Below, piece after piece: positions 1 through 8,802 of a DNA stretch of 60,067 bases. The stretch's first letter is position 1, and each line of letters begins with the position of its first letter. A program made the position numbers and the translations under genes. The stretch is from an uncultured Chthoniobacterales bacterium (GTDB taxonomy: Bacteria; Verrucomicrobiota; Verrucomicrobiia; Chthoniobacterales; UBA10450). The notes under the pieces were generated by a model. That model worked only from the letters and a program-made list of their open reading frames with translations. It was not told the DNA's origin and did no database searches. The DNA lies in assembly GCA_902805675.1 (NCBI GenBank), contig CADCTA010000024.1:1-60067 (forward strand), written 5' to 3'.

Positions 1-3000
1 ATCGGAATCGTGACATTCTTGCTTGTGTCGGAAGGCTCAAACGTCAGGTCAGCAGAAACTGCCGTGTAATCGGAGCCAGCCGCGGCTGTGCCGTCGCTCG
101 TGGCGTAGTGCACACTCGCCGGCACCTCAGTCGCGCCAGTCTTCGTGATCGTGACGGTGGCGCTGGTGCCGTCTTCATTCACCGAGAAGCCGGCGAGACT
201 GAATTGCACTGCTGGCGGCGGGTCGTCATTGGTGATGTTGACCACCGCGGCCGAAGGCGTCGTGAGCGTCGCATCGACAGGCGCACTCAGGGCCGCGTTG
301 AACGATTCGCTGAGCTCATAAATGTTCTCGTTGTTGAGCGCGATCTGGAACGTCTTGCTCATCTCGGAAGGGCCGAGAACCAGGTCAGCGGCAGGGTCAG
401 TGAAATCACCGCCGGCGATCGCGGTGCCACTTGTGGCGGAGGTACGCACCGTCGCATCGAGCGCCGTCAGTCCGGTCTTGGTGACGGTGAGCGTCGCGAC
501 ACCGGTGCTCTCATTGAAAGTGTAATCCGCAGCGCTGAGCTTCAGCACCGGCGCGGGATCGTCGTTCGTGATCGTGACAACGGACGTCGACTGCGTCCCA
601 AGGGTTGCGCCGCTCGGCGATGACAACGTGACGTTGATCGTCTCGTCGCGCTCGTAGATCGTTTCCCGCGCGATGGTGAGGGTGATACCCAGACTCGAGC
701 CACTCGGGAAATTCGCGCTGAAGTTAAGAGGGCCTGACGCCGTAGTGTAATCTGAACCTGCGGTGGCTGTCCCGTTGCTCGTCGCGTAGCTGACGGACGA
801 CGCCACCTCGGTCGCTCCGATTCTGCTGACGTTGATTGATACCGACGTCTGCGTTTCGCTAACGCTGTACGTGGCAGCGGTGAACTGCACCGTCGGCGGC
901 GGATCGTTGTCGACGATCGTCAGCGTCTGCGTGGAAGGCGTGCCGATGGTCGCGAAGCCGCTGACGGGCACCAGCGTGAAGGTAAGCGTCTGGTTTCCTT
1001 CATAGACTGCATCGTCCACGATCGGCAGCTGCACCGTTTTGTCTGCCGCATCATCCGCGGCCCAGTTGACGAGCAGATCGCCACGGATGCGTGCAAGGTT
1101 CTTGGCGACACTGCCGCGGTAAGTAGCGAATGCCCCGCCGATCACGACGCTTCCGTCGTTCTGCAGCGCGACTGCGAACACCGAACCGTTTGTACCGGGG
1201 GCCGACGTGAATGCGGTGTCTGGAGTTCCGTTTGTGTTTAGCCGCTCGAGTCGGCCAATGGTCGGGGCGCTGAACGAGGCGATGAGGATCTTCCCGTCCG
1301 GCTGCAAGGCAATCGCATAAACGAGGCCGTTCGCGCTCCCGTTGAAGGAGGTATCGCGCGAGCCGTCGCTATCGAGCCGGGCGACGAAACCGCTCGGGTT
1401 AGTAAAGCTGCCGCCGATGATAATTTTCCCGTCGGGCTGGACGGCGATCGCTTCGACCCAGCTATTGAGCGCTGGTGGCGTGAATTGGTGATCGAGCGTT
1501 CCTGTGTCGGTCAGTCTCGCCAGGCGTACTTTCGCCACACCTTCATAGGTGTTGAACTCACCACCGATGAGAACTTTCCCGTCGTCCTGCAGGGTCATGG
1601 AGCGGACTCTGCCATCGGCCCCTGCGCCGGCCGCGAACGAGGTGTCCAGCGAGCCATCCGTGTTCACCCGCGCGACGTAGCCCCGTGCAGTGCCGTTGTA
1701 AAAAGTGAAGCTGCCAGCGATGACGATCTTGCCGTCAGGCTGGAGAGCCATCTCCGACACATCCGAGTTCGCGCCGGTTCCAGGATTGAACGCCGTGTCC
1801 AAAGTGCCATCCGCGTTCAGTCGCGCGAGGCGGTTCCGTGCCACCCCTCGATAGGCGGTGAAGTCACCCGCAATCAGGATTTTTCCGTTCGGCTGGACGG
1901 CTACCGCGAAGACATATGCTTGGCCGCCAGTGACGCCAGTGCCGGGATCGAACGAAGTGTCGAGCGAGCCGTCAGAGTTGACGCGCGCAACGGCCCGGCG
2001 CGCCACGCCGTCGTAGGTGGTGAATGCGCCGCCGATGACAACTTTGCCATCGGGTTGCAACGCGGTGGAATACACGCTGGAATTCGGACCGGTGGTCGTG
2101 TTGAAGTTGGTGTCTAGCGCACCAGGTCCCATGTAGTCGCTGCTGATCGTGGTGCCGTTGGTGATGGTCAGCTTCGCCGTCACCGGACCTTCGCTGCCGC
2201 CCGTGCGCGTGACTGTGACGGGAGCCGTGACGCCGGCTCCTTCAGTCACGGTGTTCGTGGTCGCAGTCAGCGCGAGCGTGCCAGGAAGCCGCACTTCCAC
2301 CGCGCCGATATCGCTCTCGTCACCGCCCGTGACATCCGCGATCGCGCTATCGTAAACGAAGGCGCGCGACTGGCCCCGCTGATCGCTGGCGCTGCCGTCG
2401 GTCGCCAGGTTTTTGCCCCGGTCGATCGCTGGACTTCCAGGCGCGGGCGCATGCGTGAACGTCCGTCCGCCATTCGGCCGCAACGGCTGGAGCTGGGGAT
2501 CCGTGTTGATCTGGTCGGTCGTGCCGTTGTTCGGGCCAGAACCGTCGCTGCTGATGTTGTACCCGTCGGACGTTACGCCCCAACCGCCAACATTCGGGAT
2601 CGTCATGCCTTGCGCCTTCTTCAAAATACAGTTGCCGATCCGCGGCAGGGGATTGCCTTGCTGATAGATTTCGCTGCCGTCGAAAACGGCCTTGTTCTCT
2701 GCGAAGGTCGTGTTCGCAAATGTCATCGGCCCGCTGAAGTTGCTCCGAACCGCGCCACCCACGCCCCTTGCCGTGTTACCGCTCAGCGTGCTGTTGTTTA
2801 CGATCACGGTGCCTCCCTCAAACCAATTATAAATGGCGCCGCCTTCGTCGGCTCTGTTTCCGCTGATCGTGCTGTTTGTGACCGTCGTTTGAACAAGTCC
2901 GGGTATACCCGCGTAGTTCAAAATGCCGCCGCCGCCCCCGGCATCGTTATCGCGAAGGGTGCTGTCGATCACCGTGACGGTCGCGGCGGATCCGGGGCCC

Positions 3001-3554
3001 CCGCCATAGCCGAGGTTGACGATAGCTCCACCCCCACGAGCGCCCGTATTTCTGCTGATCGTACAAGCTCGCACGGTCAGATACCCGAAATGGTTACGAA
3101 TCCCGCCGCCGTAACTAAGGACTGGGTCCGGATCGCTTGCGAAGCCGTTGCTGATGGTGAGGCCGGAGATCTCCACCGTGCGTCCGACACCGATGGCGAA
3201 GACCGAGAAATTCGGCGTTCCAGCCGCGCTGCTCCGCGTCACGTTGAGCAAGTCCGCACCCGGCCCGGCGATGGTCGCGTCGCTGTTGATGTTCAGGACA
3301 CCGCTGGTGAGCGTGATCGTGCAGCCGCCGCTCGTGCAACCTGCGGCGTCCGCCGGGATCGCAAAGTCGATCGTGTCTGCGTCTACGGAGGCGTTCGCGT
3401 CCGCGATCGCCTGACGCAAGGAGCCGGCGCCGCTGTCGCTGGTGTTCGTGACGCTAAACGTCGCCGCCTGCGCAGCTGACGCGCACAACATCGTTGTGAC
3501 GAATAGCAGCGTTAAGGCTGAGTGAAGACCGCGGGCGGGAATCGTGCGTTTCAT
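1..3554 (-). CDS. Large secreted beta-helix / delta-60 repeat / Calx-beta protein, 3' end cut by window edge
   Basis: The reading frame runs open from the ATG at 3554 off the left edge (1184 codons seen). Residues 1-31 form a signal peptide (MKRTIP, hydrophobic core, ASAAQA cleavage region). Residues ~32-390 resemble polymorphic outer-membrane / right-handed beta-helix repeats, with recurring GGAI-N and STLSGNTA-type motifs. A delta-60 block of about seven repeats (LDTSF...QPDGKI-IGG-F) spans ~475-815. At least four Calx-beta units (SNGTATAGSDY, VTITNDDP) follow to the edge. The delta-60 block appears to split the first Calx-beta domain, as described in the findings. The protein is probably cell-surface or extracellular and adhesive or structural. 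The C-terminus is not visible, so whether it ends in the domain shared by its neighbours is unknown. Confidence 0.9.
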   Translation of the reverse strand, partial: MKRTIPARGLHSALTLLFVTTMLCASAAQAATFSVTNTSDSGAGSLRQAIADANASVDADTIDFAIPADAAGCTSGGCTITLTSGVLNINSDATIAGPGADLLNVTRSSAAGTPNFSVFAIGVGRTVEISGLTISNGFASDPDPVLSYGGGIRNHFGYLTVRACTISRNTGARGGGAIVNLGYGGGPGSAATVTVIDSTLRDNDAGGGGGILNYAGIPGLVQTTVTNSTISGNRADEGGAIYNWFEGGTVIVNNSTLSGNTARGVGGAVRSNFSGPMTFANTTFAENKAVFDGSEIYQQGNPLPRIGNCILKKAQGMTIPNVGGWGVTSDGYNISSDGSGPNNGTTDQINTDPQLQPLRPNGGRTFTHAPAPGSPAIDRGKNLATDGSASDQRGQSRAFVYDSAIADVTGGDESDIGAVEVRLPGTLALTATTNTVTEGAGVTAPVTVTRTGGSEGPVTAKLTITNGTTISSDYMGPGALDTNFNTTTGPNSSVYSTALQPDGKVVIGGAFTTYDGVARRAVARVNSDGSLDTSFDPGTGVTGGQAYVFAVAVQPNGKILIAGDFTAYRGVARNRLARLNADGTLDTAFNPGTGANSDVSEMALQPDGKIVIAGSFTFYNGTARGYVARVNTDGSLDTSFAAGAGADGRVRSMTLQDDGKVLIGGEFNTYEGVAKVRLARLTDTGTLDHQFTPPALNSWVEAIAVQPDGKIIIGGSFTNPSGFVARLDSDGSRDTSFNGSANGLVYAIALQPDGKILIASFSAPTIGRLERLNTNGTPDTAFTSAPGTNGSVFAVALQNDGSVVIGGAFATYRGSVAKNLARIRGDLLVNWAADDAADKTVQLPIVDDAVYEGNQTLTFTLVPVSGFATIGTPSTQTLTIVDNDPPPTVQFTAATYSVSETQTSVSINVSRIGATEVASSVSYATSNGTATAGSDYTTASGPLNFSANFPSGSSLGITLTIARETIYERDETINVTLSSPSGATLGTQSTSVVTITNDDPAPVLKLSAADYTFNESTGVATLTVTKTGLTALDATVRTSATSGTAIAGGDFTDPAADLVLGPSEMSKTFQIALNNENIYELSESFNAALSAPVDATLTTPSAAVVNITNDDPPPAVQFSLAGFSVNEDGTSATVTITKTGATEVPASVHYATSDGTAAAGSDYTAVSADLTFEPSDTSKNVTIP

Positions 3555-3869
3555 AAAGGATCGGCGGTGAGAGCAGGGACGAAGGTCGCCTGCCGAATTA
3601 AGAGGGCTGAATGCGCTCATCCCCCTCAACGCTGGGAAAAGCTGGGAACGGGACCAAAGTTTCTCGGTGGACATAAGAATTTTCGGGCGATGGATTGCGA
3701 CGGCGATCGGGCTCGGAGGAACAGATGGGGAAAGAGGCGGCGTATTACCTGCGTTCGTGTTTTATTTTTGCTGGCCGGCGCGCTTACTCCGCGGTTACCG
3801 GATTTGCGGGCAAAGATGTATCGGGACCGAATTGCCGCGTCTATACGCGGTCCCGCGTACCTGCCCGGC
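3555..3869. other. Intergenic region, 315 bp, with element also found upstream of the ECF sigma gene
   Basis: No convincing gene lies here. It contains the 5' flank of the secreted protein that starts at 3554 and, at 3616-3690, a ~70-bp sequence that recurs in the same orientation at 5109-5180. A short open frame from a GTG at 3667 (68 codons) has no recognisable features and I do not call it. Confidence 0.6.
3616..3690 (+). repeat. Copy A of ~70-bp element flanking the LuxR gene
   Basis: It shares CCCTCAACGCTGGGAA, then GGACCAAAGTTT-TCGG and a T-rich ATTTTCG tail with 5109-5180. The copies are in direct orientation on either side of the LuxR-type gene 3870-4937. The role is unknown. It may be an operator or promoter module, or the scar of a duplication. 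Confidence 0.6.
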
Positions 3870-4937
3870 CTAACGAGCGCTAAGCGCTTCGAGCGCTTTC
3901 ACCACGGCAGCGTGGCGATTTTCCACGTCCAATTTCTCGAAGACGTGCTGCAGATGCTTATCCACCGTGCGCGCGCTGATGCTGAAGATGATTCCCATCT
4001 CCCGGTTGCTCCGGCCCTTTGACAGCCAGTAGAGAAGCTCCGCCTGGCGCGCGGTTAATCGGAACCGTTTTTGCAGCAGCGAAGGCATGAGCGCCGGATT
4101 CATTTCAGTCAGCACAAGCAGCCAGTGACCGCCTTCAGCTGCAGCGGCGCGCACCGCCAACGGCAGCTCAGCGCCGGTGATCTCCAGATCCAGCGGATCG
4201 GTTCCGGCGTAGCTCCGCGCCGTCGTGAGCCAACGGGAAATCTCGGGCGGCAGACGTTCGCCCGCCGTGCTCGGAAAGCCGTGGCGCAGCTGTGAGACGG
4301 CACGGCGGTTGGAATGAACAATCCTGCAACTTCGGTCGACAACCAGAAGGCCATGGTCGCCGGACGACTCCGGCTGCCGGCCGGAGAGCAACTCAACCCC
4401 GCGACGCTGCGTCACGGCCACGGCCAGGAGATAAGCATTGGCCAGGTGCGGCCGCAGGAGTGAGGCGATCGCGCGGTCGCGGTCTGTGAACTCGCCGTCC
4501 GGACGGTGGAGAGTAAACGAAATCTTAAGCGAAGCGGAGGGGCTGACCGTGAAGGAGAGAATCTCGCGCGCGGTGCGCGCCCGGAGGTTCCCGAGGTTTC
4601 CCAGTGGCGTCACAGACGTGGGCGGCGCGCTCTGCTCCAATCCGCCCGCGTATTTCTCCGGCTCGCACACATAGCGTGCTGTCTTCGAGCGAAGCTCCAG
4701 CTCGCGGTAAGTGGCGAAGAGCGACGGGACCAAGCCATCCAGCGCCCGGAGGCTCGCGCGCGGGTAAGTGGTCAGCCCAAGCCCGCGATACAGCTCGGGC
4801 ACCGTATCGAGCACCCTTCGGTAATCGTCCTCCGACAGCCCCGGCGCAGTACGCCGGCGCGGACGCGGGATCGCATCCGCGCTTTCCAGCATTTGGCTGT
4901 GAGATTCTCGTTCCATCCGTTCGTGGCTCGCCTGCAC
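3870..4937 (-). CDS. LuxR-family transcriptional regulator without receiver domain
   Basis: 355 residues. The last ~65 residues are a LuxR/GerE helix-turn-helix (LTARQAELLYWLSKGRSNRE ... ARTVDKHLQHVFEKLDV), a cytoplasmic DNA-binding domain. There is no REC aspartate pocket. The N-terminal half carries a GAF-like sensory region (LHRPDGEFTDRDRAIASLL-RPHL), followed by a PAS-like segment (LLVVDRSCRIVHSNRRA). The same PAS-like + HTH layout occurs in the response regulator at 36062, and the -RPHL region resembles that of the LuxR protein at 41405, so the three look related. The gene is divergent from the ECF sigma gene and is flanked by two copies of a ~70-bp element, which makes local autoregulation plausible. 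The ligand is unknown. Confidence 0.88.
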   Translation of the reverse strand: MQASHERMERESHSQMLESADAIPRPRRRTAPGLSEDDYRRVLDTVPELYRGLGLTTYPRASLRALDGLVPSLFATYRELELRSKTARYVCEPEKYAGGLEQSAPPTSVTPLGNLGNLRARTAREILSFTVSPSASLKISFTLHRPDGEFTDRDRAIASLLRPHLANAYLLAVAVTQRRGVELLSGRQPESSGDHGLLVVDRSCRIVHSNRRAVSQLRHGFPSTAGERLPPEISRWLTTARSYAGTDPLDLEITGAELPLAVRAAAAEGGHWLLVLTEMNPALMPSLLQKRFRLTARQAELLYWLSKGRSNREMGIIFSISARTVDKHLQHVFEKLDVENRHAAVVKALEALSAR

Positions 4938-5108
4938 CTTAGGAGTTGATGTGCAGGGGCGGCCCGGGCGTGAGATCTCTCCGCAAATAGAGTTGGGAAT
5001 TCGCGCGCGATATTACCTGGCTGCGACTTTTCGCGCGGTGAGCGTCGCGAGTGAGACGCTGACTCTCCGATTTTCGAGGGTTCCTTGTGACGCCGCACGA
5101 GTGATTGA

Positions 5109-5180
5109 GCCCATTTCCCTCAACGCTGGGAACGGCAGCAAACCGGACCAAAGTTTTTTCGGGGATGGCTATATTTTCGC
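5109..5180 (+). promoter_or_regulatory. Copy B of ~70-bp element upstream of ECF sigma factor
   Basis: It contains TTCCC-N8-GGGAA (arms perfect, around CTCAACGCT), then GGACCAAAGTTTTTTCGG and a T-rich stretch. It matches 3616-3690. It lies in the divergent region between the LuxR gene (start 4937) and the sigma gene (start 5201), about 20 bp before the latter, so a promoter or operator role is reasonable but inferred. A 10-bp palindrome, TTTCGCGAAA, overlaps its end (5175-5184). Confidence 0.5.
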
Positions 5181-5200
5181 GAAAGTTTTAATGCTTAAGC

Positions 5201-5797
5201 GTGTCGCACGAGCAGGATCACGCGGTCGCGGAGGCGAAATCGTTTCTCGAGACCATCGCGCCCGAAGCCGCCACGCGGCTCCTGGCCGACCAGTCGCTCG
5301 AAGGAATGCTCCCGCAGATCTATGAGGAACTGCGGCAGGTCGCCGCCGGGTATCTGCGGCACGAGCGGCGCGACCACACATTGCAACCGACCGCGCTGGT
5401 CCACGAAGCTTACATCCGGCTGCTCGGGCAAAACTCGATCGAGTGGCAGAACCGTGCGCATTTGCTGGCGATCTCCGCGCGGATGATGCGCCGAATCCTG
5501 CTGACGCACGCCGAAGCACGCGGCGCTGAAAAGCGCGGGAGCGGCGTGGCGCGGCTGAGTCTCGACTCCGCGCTCGACGTTTTCGATCAGCGCGAGGTCA
5601 CCGCGACGGCGCTGCACTCCTTACTGCGCGAGCTGGACACGCTCGATCCGCGGCAGGGTCAGATCGTGGAGCTGCGTTTCTTCGGCGGGCTCAACGTCGA
5701 AGAAACAGCGGAAGTGCTCGGCATTTCGCCGACGACCGTGAAGCGAGAGTGGGCCGTCGCGAAGCTGTGGCTGGAGCGTGAGATGGCGGCTGCGTAG
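5201..5797 (+). CDS. ECF RNA polymerase sigma factor, TIGR02999-like
   Basis: 198 residues from a GTG start, the only reasonable start in frame. Region 2 is seen in LPQIYEELRQVAAGYLRHER and TALVHEAYIRLL, and region 4 in LDPRQGQIVELRFFGGLNVE followed by an ISPTTVKREW recognition helix. This is the sigma-70/ECF subfamily common in Acidobacteria, Planctomycetes and Verrucomicrobia, where it typically sits beside Ser/Thr kinases. Here it is 95 bp upstream of two such kinases in the same direction, with no classical anti-sigma gene. It probably redirects RNA polymerase under control of the kinase pair, which is an inference from context. Confidence 0.92.
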   Translation: MSHEQDHAVAEAKSFLETIAPEAATRLLADQSLEGMLPQIYEELRQVAAGYLRHERRDHTLQPTALVHEAYIRLLGQNSIEWQNRAHLLAISARMMRRILLTHAEARGAEKRGSGVARLSLDSALDVFDQREVTATALHSLLRELDTLDPRQGQIVELRFFGGLNVEETAEVLGISPTTVKREWAVAKLWLEREMAAA

Positions 5798-5805
5798 CAC
5801 GCCCC

Positions 5806-5896
5806 TCCTACTCATAATCTTAATCCTACTCCTAATCCTCTCCGCGCCGTGATCATGAGATCAAGATTAAGAGTAGGAGTAAGATTAGGAGTATGA
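5806..5896 (+). repeat. Long imperfect inverted repeat between sigma gene and kinase, covering the kinase start
   Basis: The left arm (5808-5837) and right arm (~5864-5896) consist of permuted ACTCCTAATC / GATTAGGAGT units and are complementary at roughly 26 of 30 positions. A small inner hairpin, TGATC-ATGA-GATCA, sits at the apex. The kinase ATG (5893) and both AGGAG motifs before it (5875 and 5887) lie in the right arm. An RNA stem could hide the ribosome-binding site, or this may simply be a dispersed intergenic repeat. Confidence 0.7.
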
Positions 5897-8763
5897 GCGG
5901 GAATGGGCTGACTCCTGCGCGCTGGCAGCGAGTGAAGGAGATCGTGGCCGATGCGCTCGATCGCAGCGCCGCAGATCGCGCGACGTTCGTCGCGAATGCT
6001 TGCGCGGACGATGATTCGCTTCGCCACGAAGTCGAGTCGTTGCTCGAGCATAGCGAAGAGAAGACAAACCTCGATGCATTCGCCGCGGACCTCTCCTGGA
6101 CCCGTGCGGAAGAAAAGGACGCGCGCGTTGGGCAGCTCGTCGGCGACTACCGGATTCTTCATCCGATCGGCCGTGGCGGAATGGGCGCTGTTTATCTTGC
6201 CGAACGCGCCGATCGCGAGTTCGAGAAGAACGTCGCAATCAAGATCCTCAAGCGCGGCACCGACACCGACGAAGTGCTGCGTCGCTTCCGTCGCGAGCGC
6301 CAGATCCTCGCGCAGCTCGCGCATCCGAACATCGCGCACCTGCTCGATGCCGGCACAACAGAGGACGGCTTGCCCTACTTCGCGATGGAGTATGTGCAGG
6401 GCACGCCGATCACCGACTTCTGCGATGCACGGAACTTGAGCGTCTCGGCGCGGCTGGAGTTGTTCCTCAAGGTCTGCGCCGCGGTGCAGTTCGCGCATCG
6501 CAACCTGATCGTCCATCGCGACATCAAGCCCGGAAACATCTTCGTCACCGAAGATGGCGAACCGAAGCTGCTCGATTTCGGCATCGCGAAGCTGCTCACG
6601 CCGGAGGCGGCGGACACTCAGCTGACCATGCAGGACCGCCAGCGTCTGACGCCGGGTTATGCGTCGCCCGAGCAAGTCCGTGGCGAGCCGGTCACCACTG
6701 CGAGCGATGTCTACTCGCTAGGCGCGTTGCTCTACGAACTGCTCACCGCGCGGACGCCGCACCGTTTTTCCTCGCCGCATCCTACGGAGACGGAAATGTT
6801 GCGCGTCATCTCCGAGGGCGAATTACCGGCCGCCAGTTCCGCTGCGCAGAAGCCCGACATGCGCCGCAAGTTGCGCGGTGACCTCGATAACATTCTTGCA
6901 AGCGCCTTGCGCAAAGAACCGGAGCGTCGCTACTCCGGCGTCGCCGCTTTTGCCGAGGACATACGCCGCTTCCTCGAGGGACGAACAGTCCGCGCACACA
7001 GGGACACGTTCGGCTATCGCACCTCGAAGTTCGTGCGCCGGAATCGGCTCGCCGTCGCCGCTGCTGCACTCGTCTTTCTCGCGCTCGTCGTAGGTCTCGG
7101 TGTCGCTGCCTGGCAGGCGCAGATCGCAGCTGCGCAGGCGAAAGTGGCGCGCGCGGAAAGAGCCAAGGCCGAGCAGCGCTTCAACCAGGTGCGCGAGCTC
7201 GCGCGCTCTGTCATCTTCGATTACCACGATGCGATCGCGGCGCTGCCCGGTTCGACCGCGGTGCGCGAACGGATCGTGCAGGATGCGCTGAAGTATCTCG
7301 ATAATCTGTCGCAGGAAGCGAGCGAGGATCGGCCGTTGCTGCGGGAGATGGCGAGTGCTTACGAGAAGGTCGGCAAGGTCCAGGGCAACTCCCTGTATTC
7401 GAACCTCGGCAATACCGATGGTGCGATGAAGAGCTATCGGGCGTCGCTCGCCATTCGCGAGAAGCTGCTCGCCGATACGCCCGAGGATCGCGAACTTCAG
7501 CACGAGGTCGCCGATAGTCACGAAGGCGTCGGCGACATCCTTTACACCGCGGGCGATTTGACGGCGGGCGTGCAAAGCTACCAACGCGCACTCGAAACCC
7601 GCGAGCGTCTCGCTGCCGCCGAACCGGAAACGCTTCGGTATGCGCTCGCGCTCGGACAGCTCTACACCAAGCTCGGCGACATTCACGGCATGGAAGGCTA
7701 CACGAACCTCGGTGATACCACGGGCGCGCTGGCCCATTACCGCAAAGCGCAGGCAGTGCTGGAACCGCTCGCCGCTGCCCACCCGCAAGACCAGGAGGTG
7801 AAGTCGAGCTATTGCACCCTCCTGACGCATAGCTCCGCGGTCGCGATGAAAAGCGGGGACGCGCTGGGCGCACTCGATGCCGCCCGCCGCGCGCTCGTCC
7901 TCCTCGAGCAGATCGCCGCGTTCGACCCGAACAACCAGAACTCCCGCAGCGAGATGCTGGCCGGCAAGGCGGTCCTGCGCCTGGTGCTGGCCGAGAACAA
8001 TCTCCTGCCCGAGGCGATCGAGTTGTCGAAGTCGATCATTGCCGACATGGAGAAAATGTCCGCGGCTGATCCGGAGAACTCCAGTTTCCGCCGCAGCCTC
8101 GGAGTGACCTACAATGCGCTCGCTAGAGACCTGTTGAGCTCGGGAAACCCCGCGGGGGCGCTCGAGAGCCACCGCAAAGCACTTGTCATCGCCGAGGCTG
8201 CCTTCAGGAGCGATCCGAACAGCGACGATGCCAAAGCCGATTACGCTTTCACCTTGCAACGGGTCGGTGAAGCGCACGCTGCCAACGGGGAGCATCCGGC
8301 CGCACTCGAGAAGTATCGCGAGGCGCTCGCGATCAGAGAACCGATGGCCGCTGCGGCCACGTCAAACGCCAGCGCTCGGGACGACGTTGCCATCATCCAT
8401 ATGCACATCGCGAGAAGCGTCGGCGCAGCCGGCAAATCCCCGGCAGCCATCGCGGCTTTCCGCAAAGCACTTCCCTTATCCGAAGAATCATCGGCCCAGG
8501 ATCCTGCCAATGCCCGCCGACGCACGAGGCTGGCGATCGCGTATGCTGATTTCGCCAAGCTCTACCTCACCGCCGCGCGCGCCGCTCAGCGTGACCGTGC
8601 CGAGTCGGCGGAAGATTGGCGCCAGGCGCGAGAACATTTCGCCCGCAGCCTGGATCTTTGGAACGAGCTGCGAGGGCGCAATGTTGTCACGCCCGTCAAC
8701 GTGCCAAAGGTGCAGGAAGTCGAGCGGGCGCTTTCCGAATGCGACGCGGCGTTGAGTCGCTAA
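5893..8763 (+). CDS. Membrane Ser/Thr protein kinase with TPR-like C-terminal domain
   Basis: 956 residues. The N-terminal ~80 residues match the leader seen in many soil-bacterial kinases (LTPARWQRVKEIVADALDRS). The Hanks-type kinase domain is at ~85-360. It has a glycine loop IGRGGMGAVYLAE, lysine in VAIKILKRG, catalytic HRDIKPGN (~207), DFG (~226) and an APE-equivalent SPEQ, so it should be active. One transmembrane helix lies at ~385-405. The ~550 residues beyond are tandem TPR-like helical repeats (YRKALAIRE-type), probably a sensory or docking domain. The gene is downstream of the ECF sigma gene and 39 bp before a close paralogue. The kinase, membrane and tail order suggests signal perception linked to that sigma factor. 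Confidence 0.94.
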   Translation: MSGNGLTPARWQRVKEIVADALDRSAADRATFVANACADDDSLRHEVESLLEHSEEKTNLDAFAADLSWTRAEEKDARVGQLVGDYRILHPIGRGGMGAVYLAERADREFEKNVAIKILKRGTDTDEVLRRFRRERQILAQLAHPNIAHLLDAGTTEDGLPYFAMEYVQGTPITDFCDARNLSVSARLELFLKVCAAVQFAHRNLIVHRDIKPGNIFVTEDGEPKLLDFGIAKLLTPEAADTQLTMQDRQRLTPGYASPEQVRGEPVTTASDVYSLGALLYELLTARTPHRFSSPHPTETEMLRVISEGELPAASSAAQKPDMRRKLRGDLDNILASALRKEPERRYSGVAAFAEDIRRFLEGRTVRAHRDTFGYRTSKFVRRNRLAVAAAALVFLALVVGLGVAAWQAQIAAAQAKVARAERAKAEQRFNQVRELARSVIFDYHDAIAALPGSTAVRERIVQDALKYLDNLSQEASEDRPLLREMASAYEKVGKVQGNSLYSNLGNTDGAMKSYRASLAIREKLLADTPEDRELQHEVADSHEGVGDILYTAGDLTAGVQSYQRALETRERLAAAEPETLRYALALGQLYTKLGDIHGMEGYTNLGDTTGALAHYRKAQAVLEPLAAAHPQDQEVKSSYCTLLTHSSAVAMKSGDALGALDAARRALVLLEQIAAFDPNNQNSRSEMLAGKAVLRLVLAENNLLPEAIELSKSIIADMEKMSAADPENSSFRRSLGVTYNALARDLLSSGNPAGALESHRKALVIAEAAFRSDPNSDDAKADYAFTLQRVGEAHAANGEHPAALEKYREALAIREPMAAAATSNASARDDVAIIHMHIARSVGAAGKSPAAIAAFRKALPLSEESSAQDPANARRRTRLAIAYADFAKLYLTAARAAQRDRAESAEDWRQAREHFARSLDLWNELRGRNVVTPVNVPKVQEVERALSECDAALSR

Positions 8764-8802
8764 GCATTGCCTCCGCGCATGACGCCGACTGAGAAAGCGC
8801 CC

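Noticed and set aside
2451..3479. 342-codon plus-strand frame over the start of the first secreted gene
   Set aside because: It is antisense to a frame with a signal peptide and beta-helix repeats. No motif was found in its product.
6823..8295. Long open frame (490 codons) antisense to the first kinase
   Set aside because: GC-rich coding DNA opens antisense frames. The sense frame has complete kinase motifs and the antisense product has no recognisable domain.
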